Assembly: GCA_022478985.1 (NCBI GenBank)
Contig: JAKSZP010006626.1
Span: 62,001 to 126,000 of the forward strand
DNA: 64,000 bases
Direction: 5' to 3'
Source: Massospora cicadina
Taxonomy: Eukaryota; Entomophthoromycota; Entomophthoromycetes; Entomophthorales; Entomophthoraceae
Shown here one piece after another: positions 42,560-53,134 of this stretch. The translations under genes and the position numbers were made by a program. The notes below the pieces were generated by a model. That model did not search any database. It was not told the DNA's origin and worked only from the letters and a program-made list of their open reading frames with translations. The first letter of the stretch is position 1, and each line of letters starts with the position of its first letter.

Positions 42560-44300
42560 TAATTTCCCAAGCACCCAGATGGTGCAGAATACGCCAATAA
42601 AGTTTAGCAACTTGGAATTTCAATCCTGGATGGAGGAAATATCCTCAACCCAGGATTTTAAAACACCTTTTTGCTCAGACCCATTAACTATCTGGGAAAA
42701 TTTCAAAAAATCAACAACACACCAAATTAAACATATATCGTCTAGAAGACACAGGGCAGTTTCAGCCATTAACAAGCACATCTTGGCTGAAATTGACCAT
42801 CTAGAAAACAACATACCAAGCACCAGATACAGCAAGGATGGGGTCACAAATGGGCGGTGGTTTCTGCTCAGCAAAACAGCCTAATCTGCAAACACCAAAA
42901 ACGAGTTAGAGTTCAATATAAAGGCAAAAACATAAGAGATGGAGAAACTTGCTAAAGCTAATTTTTTCACTGATTCCACACCCAGAAAATATGATAGCTT
43001 GTACACAGGTCCAACGACTGGACAAATCTATAGTGGAAACACCCAAAGAAGTTGTGAAAGAAGTGCACAGGTTTTATATAGTATTGTATAAATTTGAGCC
43101 GTCAAACTAGAAAAAATCAAAAAATCCTTAGAAGTGCACATATCGACACTGCAGCCCAAAATAACAATTTAATTAACCTAATATCGCGCGATGAATTATG
43201 GGAAGTATCAATTGGTGCACCAAGAGGGAAATGCCCTGGACTGATGGGATTCCCTATGAATTTTACATAAAATACTTTACTAACATCTCTAAAATTCTTC
43301 TAGCTTCAATGATCAAGTGTAAAGTAGAAAAATTCCTCCTACCTGGAGGCAAAGAAGCCTACACGCTCACTTTATTCAAGGAAGGAGAGATATTAGACCT
43401 ATCCACCTGGCGCCCAATTTCCCTAACCAACACAGATACAAAAAGTATTAAAAAATTATGGCTAAACGACTAGGAGAAATTGCAACTGATGTGATATCCC
43501 CATCACAATATGAATTTGTTCCAAGAAGATCCATATGGGATAACATCCACACATGTGCAAATGTCTGCCAGTCCAAAACCTCTGGAGCACTTGTCTTTTT
43601 AGACCAACAAAAGGCATATGACAAGGTGAACTGGACCTATCTTAGAGCCTGCCTTCAAGAAATCAAGCTTTCATATAGAATTAAAAACTGGGTAATGTTG
43701 TTTACAGAGTCTGCAACCATGGCTTTGTAGGGAGCAGGCTTCTTAACCAACCCAGTTATCCCACAGAGAGGACTAAAACAAGGAGAACCCTTAAGCCCTC
43801 TATTCTACAACTTTAGCTTAGACCCCTAATCCAAAATACAAACACACTTCTCAAGAGAATTGGCGTCAAGGGCCAATCACCAGTCAAAATGATCGCCTTC
43901 GCTGATGATTGTGTGGTGGGCATATCCAACAATAAGGACGCTTGCAGAATTGAGAAGATAATACAAGACTATTCGGCCATAAGTAACGCATCAATTAACA
44001 CTGAGAAAACGGAAATTATACTCCTGGGGAAATATCAGACCCAGTGGATGCCATCTACCCAGGGCCAACAAGCTAATACAACATCAAGATTCCTGACCAG
44101 ACATAGGAGGCGAAAATTACCAACGACCTCACTGAAACTTCCATTCATCATCAAGCCAACAGCTGGCCCTGTTTGTCACTTGGGAGTATGGTTGGAAGCA
44201 GGAGGTTACGACAATTCCATGATGAAAAATCAACTATCAGACAAAATAACAAAGCCATTGCCTTCTTACATGGACACCAAACAGGTCTAATAGGAAGGGT
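42560..44300 (+). pseudogene. LINE reverse transcriptase, FADD intact
   Basis: After the linker (FCSDPLTIWENFKKSTTH, 42660-42720) come WRPISLTNTDTKSIKKL, VISPSQYEFVPRRSIWDN, ALVFLDQQKAYDKVNWTYLR (motif A, 43588-43650), VIPQRGLKQGEPLSPLFYNF (motif B) and KMIAFADDCVVGISNN (FADD at 43898-43909). AGPVCHLGVWLEAGGYDNSM ends it. Several frames are needed; stops follow at 43728 and 43830. Core catalytic residues are preserved, which fits a younger age than the first LINE. Confidence 0.88.
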
Positions 44301-45352
44301 CATGGTAGCCAACTCTATGATTCTATCAATCATATGGTTCACGGCCCATGCAGTCGCTTTCCTACTATCCTTTATCAACACAATCCATGTTCTATAACAA
44401 GGATTTCTATGGTCCAACCACAACCCCCCCTGTACACCTCAAAACCCTATTTGGCTCTAGAAGGAATGCAGGTATGGGGCTTACTAATTACGTAGAGCAA
44501 GTAACCCATATACTGGGATCCTAGATAGCTCTGGTGACTAGCCCAGATTTTCTAAATACACACTGGGCCAGAACAGCAAGCTACAACTTCACAAGTGCAC
44601 TCCAATTACAAAAACCAGATCAATTGAGCACATTAATCAATTATCTGACAACCCATCCCACAGCTGCAGGACCACACGGCACTCCTGCACATTTTAAACG
44701 AATAATCCAAGCCATGAGAAGAGCGACATGGTGGATGCACATAAACGGCCAAACCAGTCACTGAAGACGCCCAAGGATAACTCACAGACAGGAGATCAAT
44801 GACCAAATAGTCAAAGACATTATAATAAGCAAAAGCCCAAGTACCATAGCCAGGATAGATTACTGGACCATATGGGCATACCATACAACCTGGAGACTCA
44901 AAAAAGAGTATGGAGATACACATCGCCCACTACTCCAACCCAGGATAAGAGCACATGTATGGAGGTGCATGAGGAGAGTACACCAAACAGCTGAATGGTC
45001 AAATGCCACTCAAACCGCATGTACAATATGTGGTCAATATGGAAGCTTAGTACATCATTTAGAATAATGCCCAACATCAGTGGCTATATGGAAAGAGGCC
45101 ATGCGCCTATTCTGTTAAGAAAATAAACATCCATTCAGCATAGCAAGGAACCTGTTCGCTATAAACATGGACTCTCCTATCTACCCATCTCTCAGGGCTT
45201 TAATAGTAGCAATAGCACTATGGACAATACATACAATAATACTGGAATTGTTCACAGGAGCAGCGCCAACAATCCAAGAAGCCATCTATCGCTTCCACAG
45301 CCATATATTGGAACATTTTCAAGCATGGCTGTTTAGACATATGACCCCATAA
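44173..45352 (+). pseudogene. LINE ORF2 C-terminal part with zinc region
   Basis: GLIGRVMVANSMILSIIWFT begins the thumb and linker helices. IRAHVWRCMRRVHQTAEWSN, then CTICGQYGSLVHHLE*CPT (45012-45075) is a C-x2-C-x(n)-H-x4-C-like zinc region with one stop. Frame 45167-45352 (SLRALIVAIALWTIHTIILE) is helical. The end of ORF2 is near 45352, followed by about 240 bases of 3' UTR. Confidence 0.75.
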
Positions 45353-45591
45353 CATAAGGACAATCAACACAAGTTTCCCCATATGGTTCCTAAAGGATAT
45401 CTTTCCTTCACACATGCTGCATCCAATAATAAGTCAGAATAACTCACCTTCCCACCCCTAAACTTGATGATCCTGGAGGCAACAAGATGGGCCTTAAACC
45501 CTCTTTGGTGTCTTTAATTGTCAAATTTCATTAGTTTCCTCAATATATTGGAAGTGCTTGTCCCCTGGTCGACCATCCCCAAAAAATAAAA

Positions 45592-45609
45592 AAAGAACCT
45601 GTATAAGAA
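45592..45609. repeat. Target duplication of the LINE, right
   Basis: AAAGAACCTGTATAAGAA, next to the poly(A) tail. Some of the first A residues could belong to the tail. Confidence 0.88.
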
Positions 45610-45722
45610 AATCTGAGGAACTGAGGGAAGTTATAATCCTAAAGGAGAAAAGTCTAAGGTTTATGTATTGGTGCTCAAGCCAAATGTGGAAGTTGTGTGA
45701 CATCAAATCTCAGTAAGTCGCA
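45610..45722 (+). repeat. 5' LTR of element D, last part
   Basis: Continues the LTR cut at 40350 and aligns with 55751-55863. It ends AAGTCGCA. Confidence 0.75.
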
Positions 45723-45723
45723 T

Positions 45724-45741
45724 TGGTGCTCACTATAGGGG
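45724..45741 (+). promoter_or_regulatory. Primer binding site of element D
   Basis: TGGTGCTCACTATAGGGG lies one base after the LTR end CA. Its complement ends in CCA, as a tRNA 3' end does. Only one base differs from the J copy over this length. Confidence 0.8.
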
Positions 45742-46180
45742 TAATTGAGTTTTCATACCAAGTGATGAAGTTAGCGATGAAAGCTAATGATAATGAAGAT
45801 GAAATTCTTTCCAATGAAGATCAATTTATGCCGAAATTTGTGATGACGCTCTAACAAAAATGGGCTATTGCAGACCTACGAAAAGAACTTTGATGAGAAA
45901 GAAACCCGATGAACAAAGTGAATGGATAAATTGAAGGATCACTATAGTAAAAGTGGAGCGAAGGGAACCTTAACCGCACAAAGTTGGGGGATTAAACCAA
46001 TGAGAAATATATATCTTTTGATGCCTCAAGAGAAGGATGAAGCTACTAAAATATGGAAAAAAACTTGCAGCCTAGGTGTGAACTATCTACCACTGCAAGA
46101 GAGCCTGTTCCAATTGACATCTACTTAAGATGAAGATTTTAACAGGGCAACTTGGGTTGAAGTTGTGCCCACTTGAAATA
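45742..46180 (+). pseudogene. gag: Element D gag, N-terminal part
   Basis: Frame 45922-46128 (MDKLKDHYSKSGAKGTLTAQ, then YLLMPQEKDEATKIWKKTCS) is the longest piece. Its place after the primer site shows it is gag, but no knuckle or capsid motif is recognised. It ends where element E enters at 46186. Confidence 0.45.
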
Positions 46181-46185
46181 GTCTT

Positions 46186-46746
46186 TATTGGAATTTCGTG
46201 AGAGATTATGATAAGCAGGCGCTATGAAGGGTATGAAATTATAAGTTCCATGGCCCTATTGAAGATCCACTTAATTGAAACGAAGTTATTAATCCGGTGC
46301 TATAGTTGATTCCAATTGGAAATACAGAAACATGTATGAAAAAAGACCAAAATTATGGTAATAGAGATAAAATTGTGTTACCTTATTAGTTATTATGAGG
46401 GATATTTATAGGGGTAGATTTAATAGGTATGCGTGAGGATTTTCGAGGTGCACCTAAGGGAAGATCTTTCTCATTAGATTACCGATATTGTTGATCATTA
46501 ATGCCATACTTGTAATGTCCAGATTTATTAATAATCTTATTTGATGATTCTGATTCTCTTATATGATTTTCGGCCTTATCAGATATCTTAAAATCATCCT
46601 TCAGAGAAGGTTGATAACTCTGAAGGGTTGATTGTCAGTCCATTCTAGAATTGACTATCTCTGATGTAGATTTTACAATCTCATTAGACTGGGATATCGA
46701 AACTCAATCCTGAGTAACTTTGGTCATCATGGATGAATCCTCAACA
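46186..46746 (-). repeat. 3' LTR of element E
   Basis: On the minus strand it starts TGTTGAGGATTCATCC at 46746, preceded by the purine tract TTGAGGGAGGCAT. It aligns with 52577-53134 throughout. Confidence 0.85.
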
Positions 46747-46759
46747 ATGCCTCCCTCAA

Positions 46760-47940
46760 GATCTTGCCTATGGGGCACATACTTAGGCAAAAATCTACTA
46801 TGCACTCTATTGATAACAGTACCAGTATCAACGGAGGAAATGGAATATTCAATACCCCAATGATAAATATTTTTATGAACCAGACCATAAGGTCTCAAGT
46901 TCGTGAATCCTTCCTCCCGGACTATGGTGATAGAAGAGTACCAGATCCCTGACTTGGTATTCTGGTAGCGTAGGTCTACTAGCGTTGGTTTTTGTATCCT
47001 TCTTTAAAGTGGTAGCAGCAAGGGAAGTTGAAGATAAAGCTTGCAATCTATCATTACATCAGCTAGTCTCCTCATAGCAAAATCAGTAGTTTGCGGGGTA
47101 GCTCCCTCAAGTATAGGTTATACACTTGAGGGTAGGATAGGATCCTGACCATATAAAGCTTTATAATAAGATAAATTTTTTATATAATGGTAACTAACTC
47201 TATAGGTTAACATCGCACTAGGCAATTAGATATTCATCTACTAGGGTCATTGGAAGCCATCTTTTGAAGAATGGCTACAAGGATGCCATTTGCTCATATA
47301 ACTGCACCATTAGTGGAAGGATTAATGGGGACATGAATGACTGATAAGTACCCATTAACTTAATAAGCTCAGATACCACCTGAGAAATGAAGTTGGTCCC
47401 ATTATCCAATAACAGAACCTTTAGGCTACCATTCCTGGTGAAATTTTCTTAAGAAAGAAAAGGACGCCGTATCCTTTTGCAGTGACTGTGGCATCTGAAA
47501 TAGCTTCAATCCATTTAATAAAATGGTCATTAGCTAACAGAATATATTGATTCCCATAAGTGGCAGTAGGGAGAGGACCCACCACACCGATACTCAGTAG
47601 AAAAAGGTTTGGAAGGGCCCACAATACTGCGTTGGAACATTGAATTCCATCACGTTGTCGTTGGCTCAGTAAGACAAAACTCTAACACATTGTGTACAAA
47701 TTCCAGCATGTTATCCCTCTAACAATGAGATTTCAACCACTGTAGGGCCTTAGAAAAAGCTTAATGCCCTATGGTTTAGTGGGCCTCCATAACAATATCA
47801 TTCCTCGCAGAGGGCCAAATAAAGTGCAACCACTTAGATCCCAACTTTTTGTATAATGAGCCTTCTTTAACCTTAGTATCTTATGTGAAGGATTGTAGCT
47901 TTGAGAAAACATCCTTAGATTCCTGGTACCAGAGCTCAGG
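46760..47940 (-). pseudogene. pol: Element E integrase
   Basis: Frame 47624-47421 reads VVGPLPTATYGNQYILLAND, then HFIKWIEAISDATVTAKGYG (first core Asp kept). LKVLLLDNGTNFISQVVSEL near 47370-47430 keeps the second Asp. YYKALYGQDPILPSS near 47150 is the downstream block, and frame 46898-46704 (YGLVHKNIYHWGIEYSISSV, then VINRVHSRFLPKYVPHRQDL) is the C-terminus. The zinc region (47650-47900) is decayed. Confidence 0.8.
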
Positions 47941-47948
47941 TCAACCAA

Positions 47949-48600
47949 TCAATTCATAGATGCAATCTCCTCAGCAGAAAGTAATGTTAAGATAAGCAAT
48001 TGAAAAAGTTCATCAGCGTTTTGATGAATAGTGCCAGTGCGATGTTCAATAGTAAAGTCATAATTTTGGAGCTTTAGAGCCCATCTAGCCAAGCGCATCT
48101 CTGGATCCTTCATTTGTTGCAACCACTTCAGGGAAGCGTGATCCTTGACTATAGTGAAATGCTTGCCATAGAGGTAAGGGAAGAAATGCTTGATGGCAGA
48201 CAAAACAGCAAGGTATTCTCTCTTATTAATGCTATAATTTCGTTTGGCCTTAAAAGGATTTTACTATAGTACGCGATGGGGTGATCAACCAGGTTAGTAT
48301 CAAGTTGATCTAGAATGGCTCCAAATAGCAATATCATGGTCATCGGTAAATAGTATAAAAGGTTGGAGAAGTCAGGATGGGCTAAGATTGGTGCACTCAT
48401 AAGTCTTGGCGCAACAGATTGAAAGCTTGCTGCTGCAATTCTTCCCATACAAAAGGGACTTCCTTGTGCAAAAGGTATACTAAAGGTTCCGCAATCTTTG
48501 CAAAATGAGGGATAATTTTTGGTAATAATCACCATCACTAAGAATACTTGAATATTGCGAAAGCTTTTAGGAACAGGCATGTCTGAAATAGCTTGTATCT
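47949..48600 (-). pseudogene. pol: Element E connection domain and RNase H
   Basis: VPKSFRNIQVFLVMV starts the connection. FQSVAPRLMSAPILAHPDFS, then LVDHPIAYYSKILLRPNEI is the RNase H start in a shifted frame. Frame 48203-47949 gives MSAIKHFFPYLYGKHFTIVK, then DHASLKWLQQMKDPEMRLAR and EHRTGTIHQNADELFQL, a well kept RNase H end (D-H-x-x-L and N-A-D-x-L). Confidence 0.82.
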
Positions 48601-49480
48601 TATTAGATAAGGGTAAAATCCCCTCGCGACTAACTTTATGACCTAAGAATTCCATCTCAGTCAGAAAAATGGCACACAGGATGATTTTAGCTTAAGCGAA
48701 GCACGACGCATCTGACCTAAAACTTCCTTTGAATGAGCCAAATGCTTGTCAATAGTGTGAGAAAACACAGTAACATTATAAAATATACCAAAACACATGA
48801 AAGTTTCTAATCCCCAAACAAGCTATCCATGGCTCGTTGGAAAGTAGCAGGTACATTAGAAGCCCTTGCGGCATATGAGTGGGCTCAAATAATCCCTCAC
48901 TAGAGATTAAAGCACTTTTTTGACAATTTATTAAGAGCTAGGTCAATTAATCAATAGCCATTCGCAAGGTTCATAGCTGAGAAGTATTTTGATCAAGACA
49001 ATAAACTAAATTAATCATTAATTCGAGGTAGAGGATAAGAATCCTTTTGTGTAACAGCATCATACCAACAATAGTCTTAACCACGCTATGGCCCCATTTT
49101 TTTCAAATGAGTAGTAAAGGAGAAGCCCATGGACTCTTAGAAGGCGTTAACAGCCCCGCATCAAAGAGTTGTTTTAATTCCAATAAGACCTGAGTCTCCT
49201 CAACTTTAGATTTATGATATGGTCAAGCTCAAATAGGGGGATCATCACTGGTTTTCACCTGATGCTGCACATCTTTCATTATTTTAAAATCTCCAGAACC
49301 TTATGCAAATATATTTGCATATTCTTCAATCTGAGCCTCAGCTTCATGCTGTTGTTTTGGAGTGAGAGAATACCTAAATTTGATGTCAATTCAAGCAACC
49401 ATACGTGGATCTTCTAGCCCAAATTCATGTAGAACTTTACATTCTGATATGGATATGATTTCACTCAAAGGTTTAGGCCG
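48600..49480 (-). pseudogene. pol: Element E reverse transcriptase
   Basis: Minus-strand pieces: AEAQIEEYANIF-like text near 49310-49340, LLTPKSPWASPLLL-like text near 49120-49160, HMPQGLLMYLLLSNEPWIAC near 48820-48880 (where P-Q-G-x-x-N-A-P-x-x-F-Q is expected), and YIL*CYCVFS/IFYNVTVFSH near 48770 in place of Y-L-D-D-V-x-V-F-S. Catalytic Asp pair lost. MEFLGHKVSREGILPLSNKI at 48655 begins the connection part. Confidence 0.75.
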
Positions 49481-49774
49481 CACATAGGTGATGGGTTTAT
49501 TGTGATTTAATCACATAGGCCAAGAAGTGAGATTAAATAGTAGGATTGAAACAATCCCATTGTAGGCTCAAGGATACCATGGCAGGGTAAGGCCTCCAAA
49601 TGAGAGGGATTTTAATTACTGAAGATCTATAACACATGAACAATGGGTAAAATTTTTTTTACTCCCATATCAATGGTGTCTTGAGCTTTTGAGGGAATGG
49701 TAATCGGAGAGTTAAATATAAAGGCATGCCCTCAGAGGCATAAACTAACGGAGGTGGAAGTATAGTTCAGAATT

Positions 49775-50190
49775 TCAAGATTCAGTATCCAAATAAGAGT
49801 TAAAAGTGTGGTATTCTGAGAAGCAAACACATAATTTGAGTTTTCCTTTGCTATTGGGAACATCTTGTGGAATTAATGGTACCCAGTACCCAATTAATGA
49901 AAGGTAACTATCCTTAAGGCTGATTATCGCATCAAAATCTATGAGAAACTTAGTTCCAAAGAGCAAGTCATAGCAGTTGATAACCAATACTACTGAAGGG
50001 GCTGACACAACCAATTTTTAAAGCACATTAGAAGAGATTATTAAGCTCCTATAGACTTAGTATAGGAAGGACCAGAAGTTCCGTAATCTTAGGAATTGTT
50101 TAAGTCCAGCGCCAATTTGATCTTTTTTATAAGCCTTTGATGAGATTACATAAATGGCGATACTGTATTAAAAATAGCCAAATTTTTCAC
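49775..50190 (-). pseudogene. pol: Element E aspartic protease, active site lost
   Basis: VKNLAIFNTVSPFM near 50150-50190 on the minus strand is the active site region with N-T-V where D-T-G is expected. Frame 50014-49775 gives VVSAPSVVLVINCYDLLFGT, then KFLIDFDAIISLKDSYLSLI, the conserved second half of this protease type. Confidence 0.75.
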
Positions 50191-50261
50191 CTTATGCACA
50201 ATGACTTTCACCTGTGTCACATCAGAGCCAAAGTTTGGGATTAAAAACACCGAGGATTAAA

Positions 50262-52517
50262 TTATTGAAATGAAGAAGAATAAGCAGAAGCGTAAGTAGA
50301 AATGGTATCTTTACTGGCTAATTTATTAGGAACATCAGGCTCACCAAGAGCGGATATCACATAACAATCAGTAGAAGAGTTTAAAGATTTCGATGGAGGC
50401 ACAGGAGGTAGGTCAGCACATGGAGCCTCATGCCCTATGCTGACTCCTCTTTTTTGACTCTTCCGCTTACTTTTTCCAATAATGAGATACCACATGACCC
50501 ACAAGACCACAAAAAGAGCATGGTTCCTACTTCAGTTTAGACTTGGGCTTAAGAGGCACTGCATGGATGCAAGAACGAGGGTTAATCACAGAGGTCAGGT
50601 TTACCACAACATTGGAAATTTTCATGAGCGCTTCTATGATGTCAATAAAGGATCAGAAATTTCTTAAGTGATTTCAAATGCAGTAGTAACTGAGTTCAAG
50701 AAGTGAATGCACTCATTACAACTAATATAGCATCATCTACTGTAATACAGTTACAAGTGGCAAGAATTTGGGCCTCATGGTAGAAGCTTTTTAGCGAGAT
50801 ATTAGATAGACACTCCTTAATTGATTTCATTATTCATAAAGGCTTGCTTTTGGTTTGAAAGGATATGATCACTCCCAAATTCTTTAATGATGGCGGTCTT
50901 TACTTGAGCCCAAGTATTGCAAACCTTCAAGTGAGGAACCATGATTTTTCTGTGCAAACTGGTTTAGGCAAGAGTTAATATGCTGGACATTCTGTTGATT
51001 GGTTGCCCCATCTATAACACTCTCACAGACAAAGACTTACTAATGGATGCTACCTTCACTCATATAAAAAATATCCTTAAAGGTAGGTTTAAAGGTAGTG
51101 GGTTCATTGCTCAAAACATGTACACCTGATACCAACACCAGCTCAACTTCAGACGGTTAAGATTCTGAGATATGAACTTGAGAGGGAATTTGGTCAACTT
51201 GTTACCTTAGATAATTAAGGTCCACCAGTAAATTATAACCCAATGAGCAAGATGATCATTTGCAGTTTGTTGATTCAAGTTAAAAATTGCAGTGATCATT
51301 TTGGCCTTCTTATTCTCAATTAGTCCGCATTTGAGAAGATAATAGTTCAATGGAAGCATTTAGCCTTGCAAACTGGGTTTTTTGGTAGTTTGATTAGCAT
51401 TTCATAGGCGATGGGCATTATTTAATCCATCCAATAAGTTAGTTAATGAGTAATCACGGTCAGTAAGAAGGCTTCTTAGGATAAGAAACACCCTTGAGCT
51501 AAAGCTTGGATTTGAGTTTCTAATGCTTGTATTCATGATACTAGTAGCATTGAAGGTTCAGAATTGGGCATTGGAATCGAGGAGCCAGGGGGACCAGGAG
51601 GTCCTGGGGGTCCTTGCGGCCCATCTCTCCCTGTTGGCCCTGGTGGGCCTTGTAGACCCACCAGATCAGGAGGACCAAGTTCACCAGGAGGTCCCAGGGT
51701 TTCCGATGGGGAACTAGGTGATCCTGGCAGTCCAGGAGGACCAACAGAGCCATGTTCACCTCCTCTGATAGTACCCACCATTTGGACAAGACGTTGGAAT
51801 AGCCCATTAAGCTCATCTAAGAGCTCATCATTTTTTACCTGAAATTTATCCAGTTGTCTCTAAACCTCATCCTCAAGGGAGGTGATATGGAGGTGAATAG
51901 GGTTAGTGAATTCGCTTTTTTGCTGAGATATGTTCTTGGCAGATGTATCCCACTTTTCCATTATAAGTTCTAACTAACTGGTTATGGATATTGTTGATTT
52001 CTCTTCTATTATTGAGAATGGCTTCCAAATTATCCCATTCAAAGTTAGATGCCATTTCATAAAATGGTGATAATTGAGAGTGAAGTTGTTGCACCAGAGT
52101 CAACTGGTGCTGGATTTCAAGATGATGCAACCCCAAAATTTGGAATACATGGTGAATAGCAGGATGAACATAATGCCAGAGGTACTGCTCAGTTTTTCTA
52201 ACCAACATTGGTAGGCTGTAAAACCGCTCAATTATATAAGTTCATAATGTTTTCACCAACTTTAGATGCTTGATCATGATTAGGACGAGCACCATGCTGA
52301 TTGACCCCTTTATCAAGCCTTTGACAGTTTCTTCAACATTGAGGCTTGAATCTGATAAATTAGTTTGGTCAGGGACCTTGAGGGCCAAGTCCATAGAAGC
52401 TTGAAATTGCAGATTATTTGTAGTAGCGGAAGGCACCACTTGCGTGATGGAGTGTACCCATTGGGTGATACTCATTGATTCCTCAGAATAGGCGCTTTCT
52501 TCGCTAGAAATATTCAT
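50262..52517 (-). pseudogene. gag: Element E gag with collagen-like segment
   Basis: Minus frames in order: 52517-52242 (Ser/Glu-rich start), 52208-51903 (a helical, Gln-rich part: HHLEIQHQLTLVQQLHSQLS), 51781-51533 (Gly-X-Y repeats, listed separately), capsid-like text around 50880-51250 (LKVCNTWAQVKTAIIKEFGS), and the zinc knuckle at 50479-50520: CSFCGLVGHVVSHY, with the last Cys read as Tyr (a TGT to TAT change). Frame 50510-50262 follows. Stops and shifts throughout. Confidence 0.75.
51536..51781 (-). pseudogene. Collagen-like Gly-X-Y segment in element E gag
   Basis: The frame reads [40 protein letters not shown], then [18 protein letters not shown]. Most of its middle follows Gly-X-Y with Pro at X and Y. 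It lies in the N-terminal half of gag, between a helical segment and the capsid part. GGN and CCN codons cannot become stops in one step, so the open frame alone does not prove selection. Role unknown; a rod or trimer-forming part of Gag is conceivable. Confidence 0.8.
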
Positions 52518-52562
52518 GGGTGTTAAAGTATGTTTTCACCAGGTAGTCTCAGAAGCAGACCT

Positions 52563-52575
52563 GCAGGGAGCACCA
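52563..52575 (-). promoter_or_regulatory. Primer binding site of element E
   Basis: TGGTGCTCCCTGC on the minus strand, one base inside the 5' LTR. The matching tRNA would end GCAGGGAGCACCA. It differs from the B/D/J site after the first eight bases, so E probably used another tRNA. Confidence 0.75.
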
Positions 52576-52576
52576 G

Positions 52577-53134
52577 TATTGGAATTTCGTGAGAAATCTT
52601 AATAAGCAGGTGCTGAAGGCTACAATACTATTATTTTCTTGATTCTAGTAAAGATTAACACAATTGCAAAAAAGTTATTAGTTTCATTGCTATAGTTGAT
52701 TCCAATTAGAAATATAGAATCCTGAATAAAAACAGACCAAAATTATGCTAATTGAGACAAAAATCGTGGTACTTTATTAGTTATAAATGAGGGCTAATTA
52801 ATAGTGGTAGATTTAGTAGGTATGCGTAAGGATTCCGAAGTGCACTTAAGGGAAGATCTTTCCTATTAGATGACTGATATTGTTGGTCATTAATACCATA
52901 CTTGTAATGGCCAGATTTATTAATAATCTTATTTTGATGATTCAATTCTCTTATATGATTTTTAGCCTCATAAGATATCTTGGCATCATCCTTTAGAGAA
53001 TGTTGATATCTCTGAAGAGTTGTTCATTAGTTCATCCTAGAATCAGATATCTCCAAAGATTTTACAACCTCATTAGTACAAGATATCAAATCTCTACCTT
53101 GAGTAAATTTAATATCATAGATGAATCCCCATTA
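52577..53134 (-). repeat. 5' LTR of element E
   Basis: Aligns with 46186-46746, for example over CCAGATTTATTAATAATCTT (52911-52930). Followed inward (minus strand) by the primer site at 52575. Confidence 0.85.

Larger units (their letters stand above)
40351..45591 (+). mobile_element. LINE element (second LINE-1c), full-length, decayed
   Basis: An 18-bp duplication bounds a 5241-bp unit that ends in CCCCAAAAAATAAAA. The order is 5' UTR, ORF1 with CCHC knuckle, EEP endonuclease, RT and C-terminal zinc region. It is the same family as the minus-strand copy at 13433-19140. Since it sits inside the LTR of D it is younger than D. Its RT box is still intact, but stops occur in all parts. Confidence 0.9.
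46186..53134 (-). mobile_element. Gypsy element E, full length, minus strand
   Basis: LTRs of 561 bp (46186-46746) and 558 bp (52577-53134) bound gag, protease, RT, RNase H and integrase on the minus strand. GTCTT (46181-46185) and GTTTT (53135-53139) are a probable 5-bp duplication with one transition. A primer site and a polypurine tract sit at the expected inner edges. It is nested in element D. Confidence 0.88.

Noticed and set aside
51541..51842. Plus-strand Gly-Pro-rich frame ([20 protein letters not shown])
   Set aside because: GGN/CCN repeats read as Gly-Pro on both strands. The minus frame agrees with gag direction, so the plus frame is a shadow.
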